9,567 bases of DNA from Alphaproteobacteria bacterium (GCA_022600335.1 JAHZKN010000176.1:1-9567), one strand, 5' to 3'; shown: positions 1 through 6,655, counted from the first letter of the stretch. Program-made: numbers and translations. Notes: generated by a model from the sequence alone, not told the origin.

Positions 1-770
1 AAGACTTCAAGCACGGGTTTGCCATCATCAAACGTTGGTCGGGTGCCGAGGTAGGCGGCACCGTTGAGCTCGGTGTCGCCTGCCGTAACACGCACAGCGT
101 AAATGCCGTGCGAAATGGCGGTGCCACGTGGCATCGGAATGTTGGCGGTTGGAAACCCAAGATCGGTGCCGCGATGCGCGCCGCCGATCACTGGACCGCG
201 CACCTGCCACCAACGGCCAAGTGCGTGCGCGGCGCTCTTTACGTCACCTTGAGCAAGTTTCAAGCGGATCGCGGTTGACGAAAAAACTTCGCCGTCTTCA
301 GCGACAGGGGCGATAATAGAGGTTTGAAATCCGGATGCGGCCCCGGCAGCCTTCAATGTTTCAGGTGAGCCGCTGCGCCCCTTGCCAAAAAAGAAGTCAT
401 AGCCAATGACGACATGCGCCACGTTGAGTTTCCCGCCCAATATATCTTTGCAGAACGCATCGGCTGAAAGATTGGCGAGCGTCGTGTCAAAGGTGATGAC
501 CGCGACAAAATCGAGGTCAAGGCTTTCAAAGATGCGCACCTTTTCGTCTAGCGGTGTGAGGCGAAAGTGCGTCTCTTCTGGGTGAAAAAACTCACGCGGG
601 TGGGGTTCGAAGATCATCACCCCCGCGAGGGTGCCGGTGTCCATGGCCTTCGCTTTGGCCACGGCAAGGAGGGCTTGATGGCCGCGGTGAACGCCATCAA
701 AATTGCCAATCGCCAGCACACTTGCGTGCGCCCGTTCAGGGTGATCTTCAATGCCGTGTAAGATGTCCAT
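1..770 (-). CDS. ribF: Bifunctional riboflavin kinase / FAD synthetase RibF (partial, 3' end beyond the left edge)
   Basis: RibF phosphorylates riboflavin to FMN and adenylylates FMN to FAD in the cytoplasm. The frame is open from ATG at 770 to the window edge, giving 256 codons of a family usually a little over 300 residues long, so only the end of the kinase domain is missing. The N-terminal nucleotidyltransferase domain (about 1-185) shows GNFDGVHRGH at 22-31, with the HxGH nucleotide-binding signature, FEPHPREFF at 54-62, GYDFFFGKGR at 123-132 and SSTAIR at 164-169. The riboflavin-kinase domain starts at about 186 and carries GFPTAN at 205-210, with the PTAN motif that binds metal and nucleotide. 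ATG 770 was chosen because GGGAG lies about five bases upstream; the frame continues upstream to a TGA with only a TTG as another start. It lies 82 bp after the MaoC-type gene on the same strand, so co-transcription is plausible. Identity is secure from the motifs. Confidence 0.95.
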   Translation of the reverse strand, partial: MDILHGIEDHPERAHASVLAIGNFDGVHRGHQALLAVAKAKAMDTGTLAGVMIFEPHPREFFHPEETHFRLTPLDEKVRIFESLDLDFVAVITFDTTLANLSADAFCKDILGGKLNVAHVVIGYDFFFGKGRSGSPETLKAAGAASGFQTSIIAPVAEDGEVFSSTAIRLKLAQGDVKSAAHALGRWWQVRGPVIGGAHRGTDLGFPTANIPMPRGTAISHGIYAVRVTAGDTELNGAAYLGTRPTFDDGKPVLEV

Positions 771-780
771 AAGGGCTCCC

Positions 781-830
781 GCACCGACAATGTGCAATGC
801 TGCCCGGTTCTTGGTTCAGGCAGACGGTGC
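781..830 (-). other. Possible stem-loop in the maoC-ribF gap, next to the ribF ribosome binding site
   Basis: Two nested complementary arm pairs can be read: GCACCG (781-786) with CGGTGC (825-830), and CTGCC (800-804) with GGCAG (819-823), separated by a 13-base internal bulge on one side. In the minus-strand transcript the 3' arm of the outer stem ends directly against the GGGAG that serves ribF. No U-tract follows, so it does not look like a terminator. It could be a leader structure that affects ribF translation or a chance pairing; no FMN-riboswitch consensus is visible. Confidence 0.25.
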
Positions 831-852
831 GTTGTTGGCAACAATCAAGCGA

Positions 853-1284
853 TTAGCTTGGCCGTTTCGGCACCATCAATTCTGCTTCGCCTTTGAGCAC
901 AGGTTTGCCATCGACGGCGCACACCGTTTCAAAGCGGGCGCGTTTTTTCTCCGCATTAAGATCGATAATTTTGACGGTGGTCTCGACGGTGTCGCCGATC
1001 TTAACGGGGGCGGTAAATTTCAGCGATTGTGAAATGTAAATCGCGCCCGGGCCCGGCAATTTTGTACCAAACACGGCTGAGATATACGCTGCAGACAGCA
1101 TGCCATGTGCAATGCGCTCTTTGAACATGGTTGTTGCGGCGTAATCTGCATCCAGATGCACGGGATTGTTGTCACCGGAAACTTCGGCAAACTTGTTGAT
1201 ATCGGCTTCGTGTACCGTGGTGGAGACTCGCGCTTCTTGGCCGAGGCTGAGGTCTTCGAAGTAGGTGATGGACGGCGTCGACAT
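853..1284 (-). CDS. MaoC-like hot-dog domain (R)-specific enoyl-CoA hydratase, PhaJ-like
   Basis: The 143-residue protein is a single MaoC/PhaJ hot-dog domain, the usual length for stand-alone (R)-specific enoyl-CoA hydratases, which hydrate trans-2-enoyl-CoA to (R)-3-hydroxyacyl-CoA. The hydratase signature is complete: FAEVSGDNNPVHLDADYA at 32-49, with the predicted catalytic pair Asp38 and His43 and the following HGML at 60-63. The C-terminal half, from about 88, carries the typical FTAPVKIGDTV strand-turn and ends in KGEAELMVPKRPS. ATG 1284 was preferred over an upstream in-frame ATG at 1386 because family homology begins just after it (residue 5 on); the nearest purine-rich stretch, AAAAGGA, is rather far upstream. 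ribF follows on the same strand. No polyhydroxyalkanoate gene lies nearby, so the substrate chain length and pathway (PHA supply, fatty-acid or other acyl-CoA metabolism) cannot be set from context. Confidence 0.88.
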   Translation of the reverse strand: MSTPSITYFEDLSLGQEARVSTTVHEADINKFAEVSGDNNPVHLDADYAATTMFKERIAHGMLSAAYISAVFGTKLPGPGAIYISQSLKFTAPVKIGDTVETTVKIIDLNAEKKRARFETVCAVDGKPVLKGEAELMVPKRPS

Positions 1285-1467
1285 GAAGCAGCTAATCCTT
1301 TTGGTCAAAAGTGAAGTGAGATCATCCTGGTCGCGGGTCAGGCACTTGGATCGAGAGGTGATCAAGGCGCCTGGGTCGGGGGACACTAGCGACCTTGCTT
1401 GTGCCTCGCAATATCGCCTGGGCCGTTGCCCAACATCTTGCCTTGAAACAGGAAATTTCTGCCGACT

Positions 1468-1491
1468 TTCTCACGACCTAAGTCATGAGAA
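1468..1491. repeat. 24-bp imperfect inverted repeat upstream of the trcR promoter
   Basis: Ten-base arms TTCTCACGAC (1468-1477) and GTCATGAGAA (1482-1491) are complementary except at one position and flank a four-base CTAA centre. The element ends three bases before the candidate trcR -35 hexamer at 1495. Its symmetry, length and position suit a dimeric regulator's operator better than a terminator, since no T-tract follows. I do not recognise the motif; it is not the TTAA-N7-TTAA CtrA box. Confidence 0.45.
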
Positions 1492-1494
1492 CGG

Positions 1495-1524
1495 TTGCAG
1501 CCGGCCCCTGCTTGGCGCTATAAG
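1495..1524 (+). promoter_or_regulatory. Candidate sigma70-type promoter for trcR
   Basis: TTGCAG at 1495-1500 and TATAAG at 1519-1524 are separated by 18 bases. The -10 matches the consensus at five of six positions; the -35 keeps only the TTG. A start near 1531 would give a leader of about 68 bases before the trcR ATG at 1599. The promoter has not been confirmed by any transcript data. Confidence 0.4.
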
Positions 1525-1598
1525 CAACTGTTCTCCTTGAATTCTTGACCCTACAGGTCTTCGCCCTCAAATGGGCGGGGGCCCGGAAACGGACTGTG

Positions 1599-2408
1599 AT
1601 GAGCGACCGCAAGCCTCTAATGCCAAAAGCAACAGCTGTTTGGCTCGTTGACAATACCTCACTGACTTTCGAGCAGATTGCAGAATTCTGCGGGCTGCAC
1701 AATTTGGAGGTGAAGGGTATCGCCGACGGCGATGTGGCGCAGGGCATTAAGGGCATGGACCCAATTACATCTGGTCAGCTGACGCGCGATGAGATTGCAA
1801 AGGGCGAAGAAGACCAGAGCCATAGCCTTGAGATTGCCGACAACACAATCGAGGTGCCGCAAACGACCCGCAAGCGCGCGCCGCGCTACACGCCGGTCTC
1901 AAGGCGTCAGGATCGGCCGAACGCTGTGCTGTGGCTGTTGCGCAATCATGATGAGTTGAAAGATAGCCAGATTATTCGACTGGTCGGGACAACAAAACCA
2001 ACGATTCAGCAAATTCGTGATCGGACGCATTGGAACTCGGCTGCTTTGCAGCCGCAGGATCCGGTGACACTTGGATTGTGCACGCAGATTGATCTCGACG
2101 CCGAAGTACAAAAGGCTGCGCGCCGCGTCGAGCGGGAGCAAAAGCAAGCAGAACGTGCTGCGCGGAAATCTGGCACGCTTCTGCCAACGGAAGAGACCAC
2201 GCCACCTGATGTTGATCCGGTCAAGGTCGAGAAACCCGAGGCTGAGTATCCGAGTGCTGAAATCTTAAGTCCCAAGGAACCGACGCAAACGCGGGAAGAA
2301 ACGGAAGCCGAAGAACAGGAACGCGTGTTCCAAAAGCTGCAGGAAATGTCAGCTGAGAGCTCTGATGGTGCCGACGGCGACGCTGACACATCAGACAAAA
2401 CAACATAG
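1599..2408 (+). CDS. trcR: Cell-cycle transcriptional regulator TrcR (DUF1013 family)
   Basis: The 269-residue protein matches the alphaproteobacterial DUF1013 family, named TrcR in current annotations and described as a cell-cycle transcriptional regulator. The conserved core spans about 1-185: MPKATAVWLVDNTSLTFEQI at 8-27, CGLHNLEVKGIADGDVAQGI at 31-50, a helical DNA-binding-like segment around VLWLLRNHDELKDSQIIRLV at 110-129, then TTKPTIQQIRDRTHWN at 131-146. From about 170 to 195 it is highly charged and probably helical. From about 196 to the end it is rich in Glu, Asp, Pro, Thr and Ser and probably disordered; this tail varies in the family. ATG 1599 was chosen because a GGAAACGGA stretch lies just upstream; ATG 1545 would add 18 residues not expected in the family, and ATG 1620 starts directly at MPKATAV. 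It is monocistronic and converges on ubiA. The gene's precise targets are not evident here. Confidence 0.93.
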   Translation: MSDRKPLMPKATAVWLVDNTSLTFEQIAEFCGLHNLEVKGIADGDVAQGIKGMDPITSGQLTRDEIAKGEEDQSHSLEIADNTIEVPQTTRKRAPRYTPVSRRQDRPNAVLWLLRNHDELKDSQIIRLVGTTKPTIQQIRDRTHWNSAALQPQDPVTLGLCTQIDLDAEVQKAARRVEREQKQAERAARKSGTLLPTEETTPPDVDPVKVEKPEAEYPSAEILSPKEPTQTREETEAEEQERVFQKLQEMSAESSDGADGDADTSDKTT

Positions 2409-2477
2409 CCGTGTAGATCTCCTTTAAGCTGGCTAAGCTCGGTGCGTTTATTGGCAGTCATTTGTTAGCAATATGGG

Positions 2478-3434
2478 CTAACTGGCGCGCAGCACCATGT
2501 CTGCAACAATGGCAATGAAGACAATTAGCCCAACGGTTCGATTGGAGCAAAAGCGCGCCAAACAATTGCTGCCGTTGTTGATGTCAAGCGTTTGAACCTG
2601 CCAAGCAAAGTGGGCGGCGACCAAGCCGAGACCAATGACAAATGCCACACCTGTTCCCGCGATCCAGCCTGCAATGGCCCAGAACAGCACGGCCACGCCA
2701 TAGAATCCTGCAACCCAAGTTGGTGTCGCTGCGCCAAGGCGAATAGCGGATGATCTTAAGCCAGCCTTGATATCGTCGTCCCGGTCTTGGTGGGCATAGA
2801 TGGTGTCATAGCCGAGTGTCCAGGCGACCGCGCCAGCATAAAGCGCCAGCGGAGCAGCGCTCAAATTTCCGGTGACTGATGCCCAGCCGACAAGTGCGCC
2901 CCAATTGAAGCCAAGGCCGAGCACCAGTTGCGGCCAGTCTGTTAGCCGTTTCATGAACGGATAAATCGCAACCAAGGCCAGAGATGCGATGGCAAGAAAG
3001 ACCGTAAAGCGATTGAAAGACAAAAGAACAGCAAGACCAATTAGTGATAAAAAAACGCCGAATGCGACAGCTTGCGGAACCGAAACTGCACCTGACGGTA
3101 GGGGCCGGTTGGCCGTGCGTGCGACTTTGGCGTCATACTTGCGGTCAATAATATCATTCCATGTACAGCCTGCCCCGCGCATTGCGATCGCGCCAAGGGC
3201 AAACAAAATCAACTTATCCGGATTGGGAATAATCTGTCTCTGGGTGAGCTCTGCTAAGGCAAGCGACCACCAGCATGGGAATAACAGCAGCCAGGTTCCT
3301 ATGGGGCGATCAATGCGCGCAAGTTTGAGATAGGGGAGCAGCCATGCAGGTGCGAGCCGGTCAATGATTGTGGCGTCGCTGGTGGGTGTTGCAGCTTTTG
3401 GGTTGGATGGGTGCTTCGGTGAGCCTTTGGACAT
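2478..3434 (-). CDS. ubiA: 4-hydroxybenzoate polyprenyltransferase UbiA
   Basis: UbiA is an integral inner-membrane enzyme that attaches the polyprenyl tail to 4-hydroxybenzoate, the first membrane step of ubiquinone synthesis. The 318-residue protein has the expected length with a slightly long hydrophilic N-terminus (about 1-32). Both aspartate-rich Mg-prenyl-diphosphate motifs are present: NDIIDRKYD at 93-101, followed by RTANRPLPSG at 106-115, and YDTIYAHQDRDDD at 209-221 followed by GLRSSAIRLG. Hydrophobic helices fill the rest, for example 44-62, 121-139, 143-160, 243-262 and 264-279. ATG 3434 was chosen over an in-frame ATG at 3551 because GAGGGA lies about four bases upstream and homology starts after it. 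It is convergent with trcR (69-bp gap) and divergent from the lysine-rich secreted protein gene. No other ubi gene is in the window. Confidence 0.95.
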   Translation of the reverse strand: MSKGSPKHPSNPKAATPTSDATIIDRLAPAWLLPYLKLARIDRPIGTWLLLFPCWWSLALAELTQRQIIPNPDKLILFALGAIAMRGAGCTWNDIIDRKYDAKVARTANRPLPSGAVSVPQAVAFGVFLSLIGLAVLLSFNRFTVFLAIASLALVAIYPFMKRLTDWPQLVLGLGFNWGALVGWASVTGNLSAAPLALYAGAVAWTLGYDTIYAHQDRDDDIKAGLRSSAIRLGAATPTWVAGFYGVAVLFWAIAGWIAGTGVAFVIGLGLVAAHFAWQVQTLDINNGSNCLARFCSNRTVGLIVFIAIVADMVLRAS

Positions 3435-3744
3435 GGCGTCCCTCTGGTTCTTTGCAGGAGCAAGCGCGCTACGCGGAACTCGGTGCGTCTCGGGACCTGT
3501 TTTAACGCGGATTCGGCTGCGGTACGGGCAAAATTTCCCATTGCAAAACAATACACTAACGCCAGGCCGTTAGACGGTGTTCCGCCGGGAACAGCAGCTG
3601 ACACCAATTTCGCCGATTTAGACCCCAACGCGGTGACCGGATGATCTGGTGCATGCGCGTTTCGGACCTCGCCGCAGGTGAGCAGGGGTGGCCGAATTTA
3701 GAGACATCACATGGGAATCGCATTTTTCGGGAGTTATCAGAGAT
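3435..3744. promoter_or_regulatory. Divergent intergenic region between ubiA and the lysine-rich protein gene
   Basis: These 310 bases must contain the ubiA promoter and the promoter of the plus-strand gene at 3745, but no -35/-10 pair stands out on either strand. Two short inverted repeats are visible: CTAACG (3556-3561) with CGTTAG (3568-3573), and TGTTCC (3578-3583) with GGAACA (3588-3593) around GCCG. They lie near the centre of the gap, where a shared regulator could bind, but six-base arms are weak evidence. No gene is supported inside the region. Confidence 0.35.
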
Positions 3745-4230
3745 ATGAAACGCACATTCACAGGAATTGCTATCGCAGCAGCAGGGTTTGCAATGATGGC
3801 CACAACAGCACCACAAGCCGCCAACGCCGGAAGTATTGTTGATGAGCTGCGTTCACGCGGACTTGGGACGTGGGTTGATCGCTACGTTGAAGAAGATAAC
3901 AACGGCAAAGTCAGCTACAAAAATTCAAAATCGGATACGGCTAAGACCGGTACGGCCAAGACAGGAAGCACTGCCAAGGCAAAGTCGTCGAAGTCAAAGG
4001 CCTTGAAAGCAAATGCTCCTACATCCAAGTCACTCAAGAAGGCCTCAAAAGGCAAGTCAACAACCAGAAAACTGGCCACGAAAAAATCAACCACAAAGAA
4101 GCTATCCAGCAAAAAGTTGACCAAGAAGAGCCTAACGAAGAAAGCCTCTTCGACGTCGACAAGTAACACGCGCAAAATTCCAACACGCGTATCGGATCGT
4201 TTGAAGGCCTATGGTATCACGCTACGCTAA
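3745..4230 (+). CDS. Exported lysine-rich, histone H1-like protein of unknown function
   Basis: I do not recognise a named family. The 161-residue protein starts with a textbook Sec signal peptide: MKR, a hydrophobic stretch at about 6-20, and a likely cut after PQAANA at 28, leaving about 133 mature residues. The mature N-terminus (29-58, SIVDELRSRGLGTWVDRYVE and after) is of normal composition. Residues 65-150 contain no acidic residue but about two dozen lysines, embedded in Ala, Ser and Thr, with a TAKTG pair at 65-74 and KK-doublets repeating every four to six residues at about 113-133. The C-terminus (145-161) returns to normal composition, IPTRVSDRLKAYGITLR. ATG 3745 was chosen over ATG 3688 because only it places the basic n-region and hydrophobic core at the N-terminus; GGGAG lies upstream. 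The composition resembles histone H1-like bacterial tails, but export suggests binding to the envelope, polyanions or extracellular DNA instead of the nucleoid. A strong terminator follows. Confidence 0.8.
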   Translation: MKRTFTGIAIAAAGFAMMATTAPQAANAGSIVDELRSRGLGTWVDRYVEEDNNGKVSYKNSKSDTAKTGTAKTGSTAKAKSSKSKALKANAPTSKSLKKASKGKSTTRKLATKKSTTKKLSSKKLTKKSLTKKASSTSTSNTRKIPTRVSDRLKAYGITLR

Positions 4231-4257
4231 GTGACAACCTTCAAGTTTGTTGATGCG

Positions 4258-4300
4258 GAAGACCCTGCGGGATGGCTCTCAGCAGGGTCTTCATATTTTT
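4258..4300 (+). terminator. Rho-independent terminator of the lysine-rich protein gene
   Basis: Perfect 11-base arms GAAGACCCTGC (4258-4268) and GCAGGGTCTTC (4282-4292) enclose a 13-base loop and are followed by ATATTTTT. It begins 27 bases after the stop codon at 4228-4230 and separates this gene from rsmE. Confidence 0.88.
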
Positions 4301-4369
4301 GGGATTACCGGCGTGGCGGGAAATGCCAGCAAAGCTTGAACTGGAACGCCAATCGCGCCATGACGGAGC

Positions 4370-5119
4370 ATGGCCATTCACGATTGTTCCGCTCAGCGTC
4401 TTTATGTCGAGGCACCCTTGTCGCACGGCGCCTCAGTTCCTTGCAGCAAGGACCAAGCCCACTATTTGCTCTCCGTGCTGCGCGCTGGAGCGGGCGCAAC
4501 CGCGCTTGTGTTCAATGGATCAGATGGAGAATGGCAAGCGACAATTGAGGTGACGGGCAAGCGCGCGTGTACACTTGTCATCGGCGATCAAGTGCGTCTG
4601 CAAGATCAGGGGCCAGATGTTGTTCTTCTGTTTGCACCGCTTAAGCGTGCGCGGTTAGATTATATGGTGCAAAAAGCTGCAGAACTTGGCGTGCGTGAAT
4701 TGCGCCCAGTGCTGACAGAGCGGACCGTGCCGGATCGCGTCAACATCTCCCGAATGCGAGCTAACGCCATAGAGGCAGCAGAGCAATGCGGGATCCTCTA
4801 CGTGCCCGACGTGTTTGAACCGGAGCGTCTCAATTCGGTTGTAGCCAGCTGGGAACCGACACGCCCGTTGTTGTTTTGTGACGAGGGCAAGGCTCAAGAA
4901 AACCCACTTGGGGTTTTGCAACAACTGACGGCTGGTCAACCGGTGGCGGTGTTGATTGGACCCGAAGGAGGATTTTCGCACGCTGAGCGCGAATTGCTCA
5001 ACACACAGTCCTTCATTCGCAGTCTGTCGCTCGGACCGCGGATCATGCGTGCCGATACTGCAGCCACAGCCGTGTTGGCTCTTGTCAATGCTGTGCTCGG
5101 CGACTGGCAAAGCAGCTAG
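4370..5119 (+). CDS. rsmE: 16S rRNA (uracil(1498)-N3)-methyltransferase RsmE
   Basis: RsmE uses S-adenosylmethionine to methylate N3 of U1498 in 16S rRNA on the assembled 30S subunit. The 249 residues match the family length. An N-terminal PUA-like domain (about 8-75; QRLYVEAPL at 9-17, DQAHYLLSVLR at 28-38) precedes the SPOUT methyltransferase fold. Visible signatures are KAAELGVRELRPVLTERT at 102-119, EAAEQCG at 135-141 (a Cys where Thr or Ser is common), LIGPEGGFSHAERE at 195-208 and LGPRIMRADTAA at 221-232, the last forming the trefoil-knot cofactor site. ATG 4370 is nearly forced: an in-frame TGA lies at 4361-4363. Its Shine-Dalgarno is poor, since GGAG at 4365-4368 is only one base from the ATG. 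The gene stands between the terminator at 4258-4300 and gshA, 153 bp downstream on the same strand, a neighbour pair familiar from Hyphomicrobiales. Confidence 0.95.
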   Translation: MAIHDCSAQRLYVEAPLSHGASVPCSKDQAHYLLSVLRAGAGATALVFNGSDGEWQATIEVTGKRACTLVIGDQVRLQDQGPDVVLLFAPLKRARLDYMVQKAAELGVRELRPVLTERTVPDRVNISRMRANAIEAAEQCGILYVPDVFEPERLNSVVASWEPTRPLLFCDEGKAQENPLGVLQQLTAGQPVAVLIGPEGGFSHAERELLNTQSFIRSLSLGPRIMRADTAATAVLALVNAVLGDWQSS

Positions 5120-5180
5120 CTTGCAAGGCTCGGTTGGACAGGTGGCTGGGTTTTGTCGCCTGTCGCGGCTTTCGTAGGGC

Positions 5181-5209
5181 TTGTAGCTTGAGCGCCCACT
5201 CGCCATAAC
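5181..5209 (+). promoter_or_regulatory. Weak candidate promoter for gshA
   Basis: TTGTAG at 5181-5186 and CATAAC at 5204-5209 are spaced by 17 bases in the 153-bp gap between rsmE and gshA. The -35 keeps only TTG and the -10 matches four of six positions. No terminator separates the two genes, so gshA may instead be read through from rsmE. Confidence 0.22.
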
Positions 5210-5272
5210 AACAAGTGCGCGGTGACGACGGCCTCGCCATACGAGAACCTATAGGCAGAAGGCCACACCCGA

Positions 5273-6655
5273 ATGTCCACGCGCGAAGAAACTGCGGCAG
5301 CTGAGCCGATTTCCTCCAAGGATGATCTGGTTTCGTGGTTGGCAGAAGGCTGCAAGTCAAAAGAGGCTTGGCGCATCGGCACAGAACACGAAAAGTTTGT
5401 GTTCAACACTGCGGATCGCACACCGGTTCCCTATGACGGCCCGTCCGGTATCAACGCTCTCATGCGGTCGATGATTGAGTGTTGTGGCTGGGAGCCTATT
5501 GAAGAGGCCGGCAACATCATCGCGTTGAAGAAAGCGCCGGGAGAAGCTGGCGGCACCATCAGCCTTGAGCCCGGCGGTCAGTTTGAATTGTCGGGTGCAC
5601 CGCTTGCGACAGTGCATGAAACCTGTGCTGAAACGGGCGCGCATTTGCGCGAAGTTCTGCGTGTTGGAGAGCTACTCGGTATCGGTTTTCTCGGGCTGGG
5701 GTTTTCACCGAAGTGGACCCTGAAAGAAACACCCCTGATGCCCAAGCCGCGCTACGACATCATGATGGATTATATGCCGCGCGTTGGTAGCCGTGGACTC
5801 GACATGATGTTTCGCACCACGACGATCCAGGTCAACCTGGACTTCAGTGACGAAGCCGACATGGTCAAAAAGCTGCGTGTGAGCCTCGCGCTACAGCCCA
5901 TCGCAACTGCATTGTTTGCCTCTTCGCCATTCACGGAAGGACGACCAAATGGCTTTAAGTCAATGCGCAGCGAAGTATGGCGCGATACCGATCCACATCG
6001 AACCGGAATTTTGCCGTTTGCCTTTGAAGAGGGTATGGGTTTTGAGCGCTATGTCGACTATGCGCTCGATGTGCCGATGTATTTTGTCTACCGCAATGGC
6101 CGCTACCTCAATGCAGTCGGTGCCTCGTTTCGAGACTTCATAGACGGCAACCTTGCCATTCTCCCTGGTGAAAAAGCGACACTTGATGATTGGTCCGATC
6201 ATCTGACAACGCTATTTCCAGAAGTTCGGCTCAAACGGTTTTTGGAAATGCGTGGTGCGGACGGCGGGCGCTGGGATCGCATCTGTGCGCTGCCTGCATT
6301 TTGGGCAGGTCTGCTCTATGACGAGACGGCTCTTGCTGCGGCCAGCGATTTGATTGCCGATTGGACGATTGATGAGTGTCAAAGGCTTCGCGATCAAGTC
6401 CCACGGTTGGCACTACAAACACCGTTTAGATCGACCACCGTGCAAGCCTTAGCACGGCAGGTGTTGGGGATCGCCAAACAAGGCCTGGTCAACCGCGCCG
6501 TGCTGAATAGCGATGGCCGCGATGAGACGATTTTCCTGGCAACCTTAGAAGACATTGTTGCCAGCGGCCGGACCGTCGCTGATGAGCTATTGGCTCACTA
6601 TCATGGCCGCTGGCAGAACCGCATTGAGCCTGTTTTTGAGGAATATGCTTTCTAA
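5273..6655 (+). CDS. gshA: Glutamate-cysteine ligase GshA, plant/alphaproteobacterial type
   Basis: GshA joins L-glutamate and L-cysteine through the glutamate gamma-carboxyl group with ATP, the committed step of glutathione synthesis in the cytosol. The 460-residue protein matches the plant/alphaproteobacterial class in length and motifs, not the E. coli type. Visible signatures: GTEHEKFVF at 36-44, SLEPGGQFELSG at 97-108 (acidic metal and substrate residues), GFSPKW at 143-148, RTTTIQVNLDF at 181-191, RSEVWRDTDPHRTGILPF at 232-249 and FLEMRGADGG at 323-332. ATG 5273 was chosen because AGAAGG lies about ten bases upstream and the conserved region starts soon after. Cys70-Cys71 are adjacent; plant homologues use disulfides for redox control, but I cannot map these cysteines to those positions. 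It follows rsmE on the same strand, and a hairpin palindrome lies 14 bases after the stop. Confidence 0.96.
   Translation: MSTREETAAAEPISSKDDLVSWLAEGCKSKEAWRIGTEHEKFVFNTADRTPVPYDGPSGINALMRSMIECCGWEPIEEAGNIIALKKAPGEAGGTISLEPGGQFELSGAPLATVHETCAETGAHLREVLRVGELLGIGFLGLGFSPKWTLKETPLMPKPRYDIMMDYMPRVGSRGLDMMFRTTTIQVNLDFSDEADMVKKLRVSLALQPIATALFASSPFTEGRPNGFKSMRSEVWRDTDPHRTGILPFAFEEGMGFERYVDYALDVPMYFVYRNGRYLNAVGASFRDFIDGNLAILPGEKATLDDWSDHLTTLFPEVRLKRFLEMRGADGGRWDRICALPAFWAGLLYDETALAAASDLIADWTIDECQRLRDQVPRLALQTPFRSTTVQALARQVLGIAKQGLVNRAVLNSDGRDETIFLATLEDIVASGRTVADELLAHYHGRWQNRIEPVFEEYAF

Larger units (their letters stand above)
1285..1598. promoter_or_regulatory. Divergent intergenic control region between the maoC-like gene and trcR
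   Basis: This 314-base stretch separates two divergently transcribed genes and must hold the trcR promoter and probably the one for maoC-ribF. On the trcR side a promoter candidate and an inverted repeat are listed separately. On the maoC side I could not pick a convincing -35/-10 pair. Open frames cross the region on both strands, but none has a coherent protein pattern, so I see no additional gene. Confidence 0.5.

Noticed and set aside
771..852. FMN riboswitch upstream of ribF
   Set aside because: The gap is too short and the conserved FMN-element core segments are not visible.
2006..2461. Minus-strand open frame (151 residues) opposite trcR
   Set aside because: It is antisense to the trcR coding region; the Ser- and Arg-rich, low-complexity translation mirrors the charged tail of TrcR.
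2464..2482. GTTAGC/GCTAAC inverted repeat at the end of ubiA as a terminator
   Set aside because: Six-base arms overlap the ubiA stop codon and no T-run follows on the minus strand.
3915..4175. Minus-strand frame coding an apparently hydrophobic 86-residue protein rich in Phe, Leu and Val
   Set aside because: It is the exact antisense of the lysine-rich region; complemented Lys codons give Phe and Leu codons, which explains the false membrane-protein look.
4360..4548. Plus-strand ATG at 4360 with a short frame overlapping the rsmE start
   Set aside because: The Arg- and Ser-rich translation has no recognisable pattern and is out of frame with rsmE, which is certain.
5137..5164. GACAGG/CCTGTC inverted repeat after rsmE as a terminator
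   Set aside because: The arms are short, the loop is long and no T-tract follows the second arm.
4655..5206. Long minus-strand open frame (183 residues) opposite rsmE
   Set aside because: It is fully explained as antisense of a well-supported gene and its residues show no family pattern.
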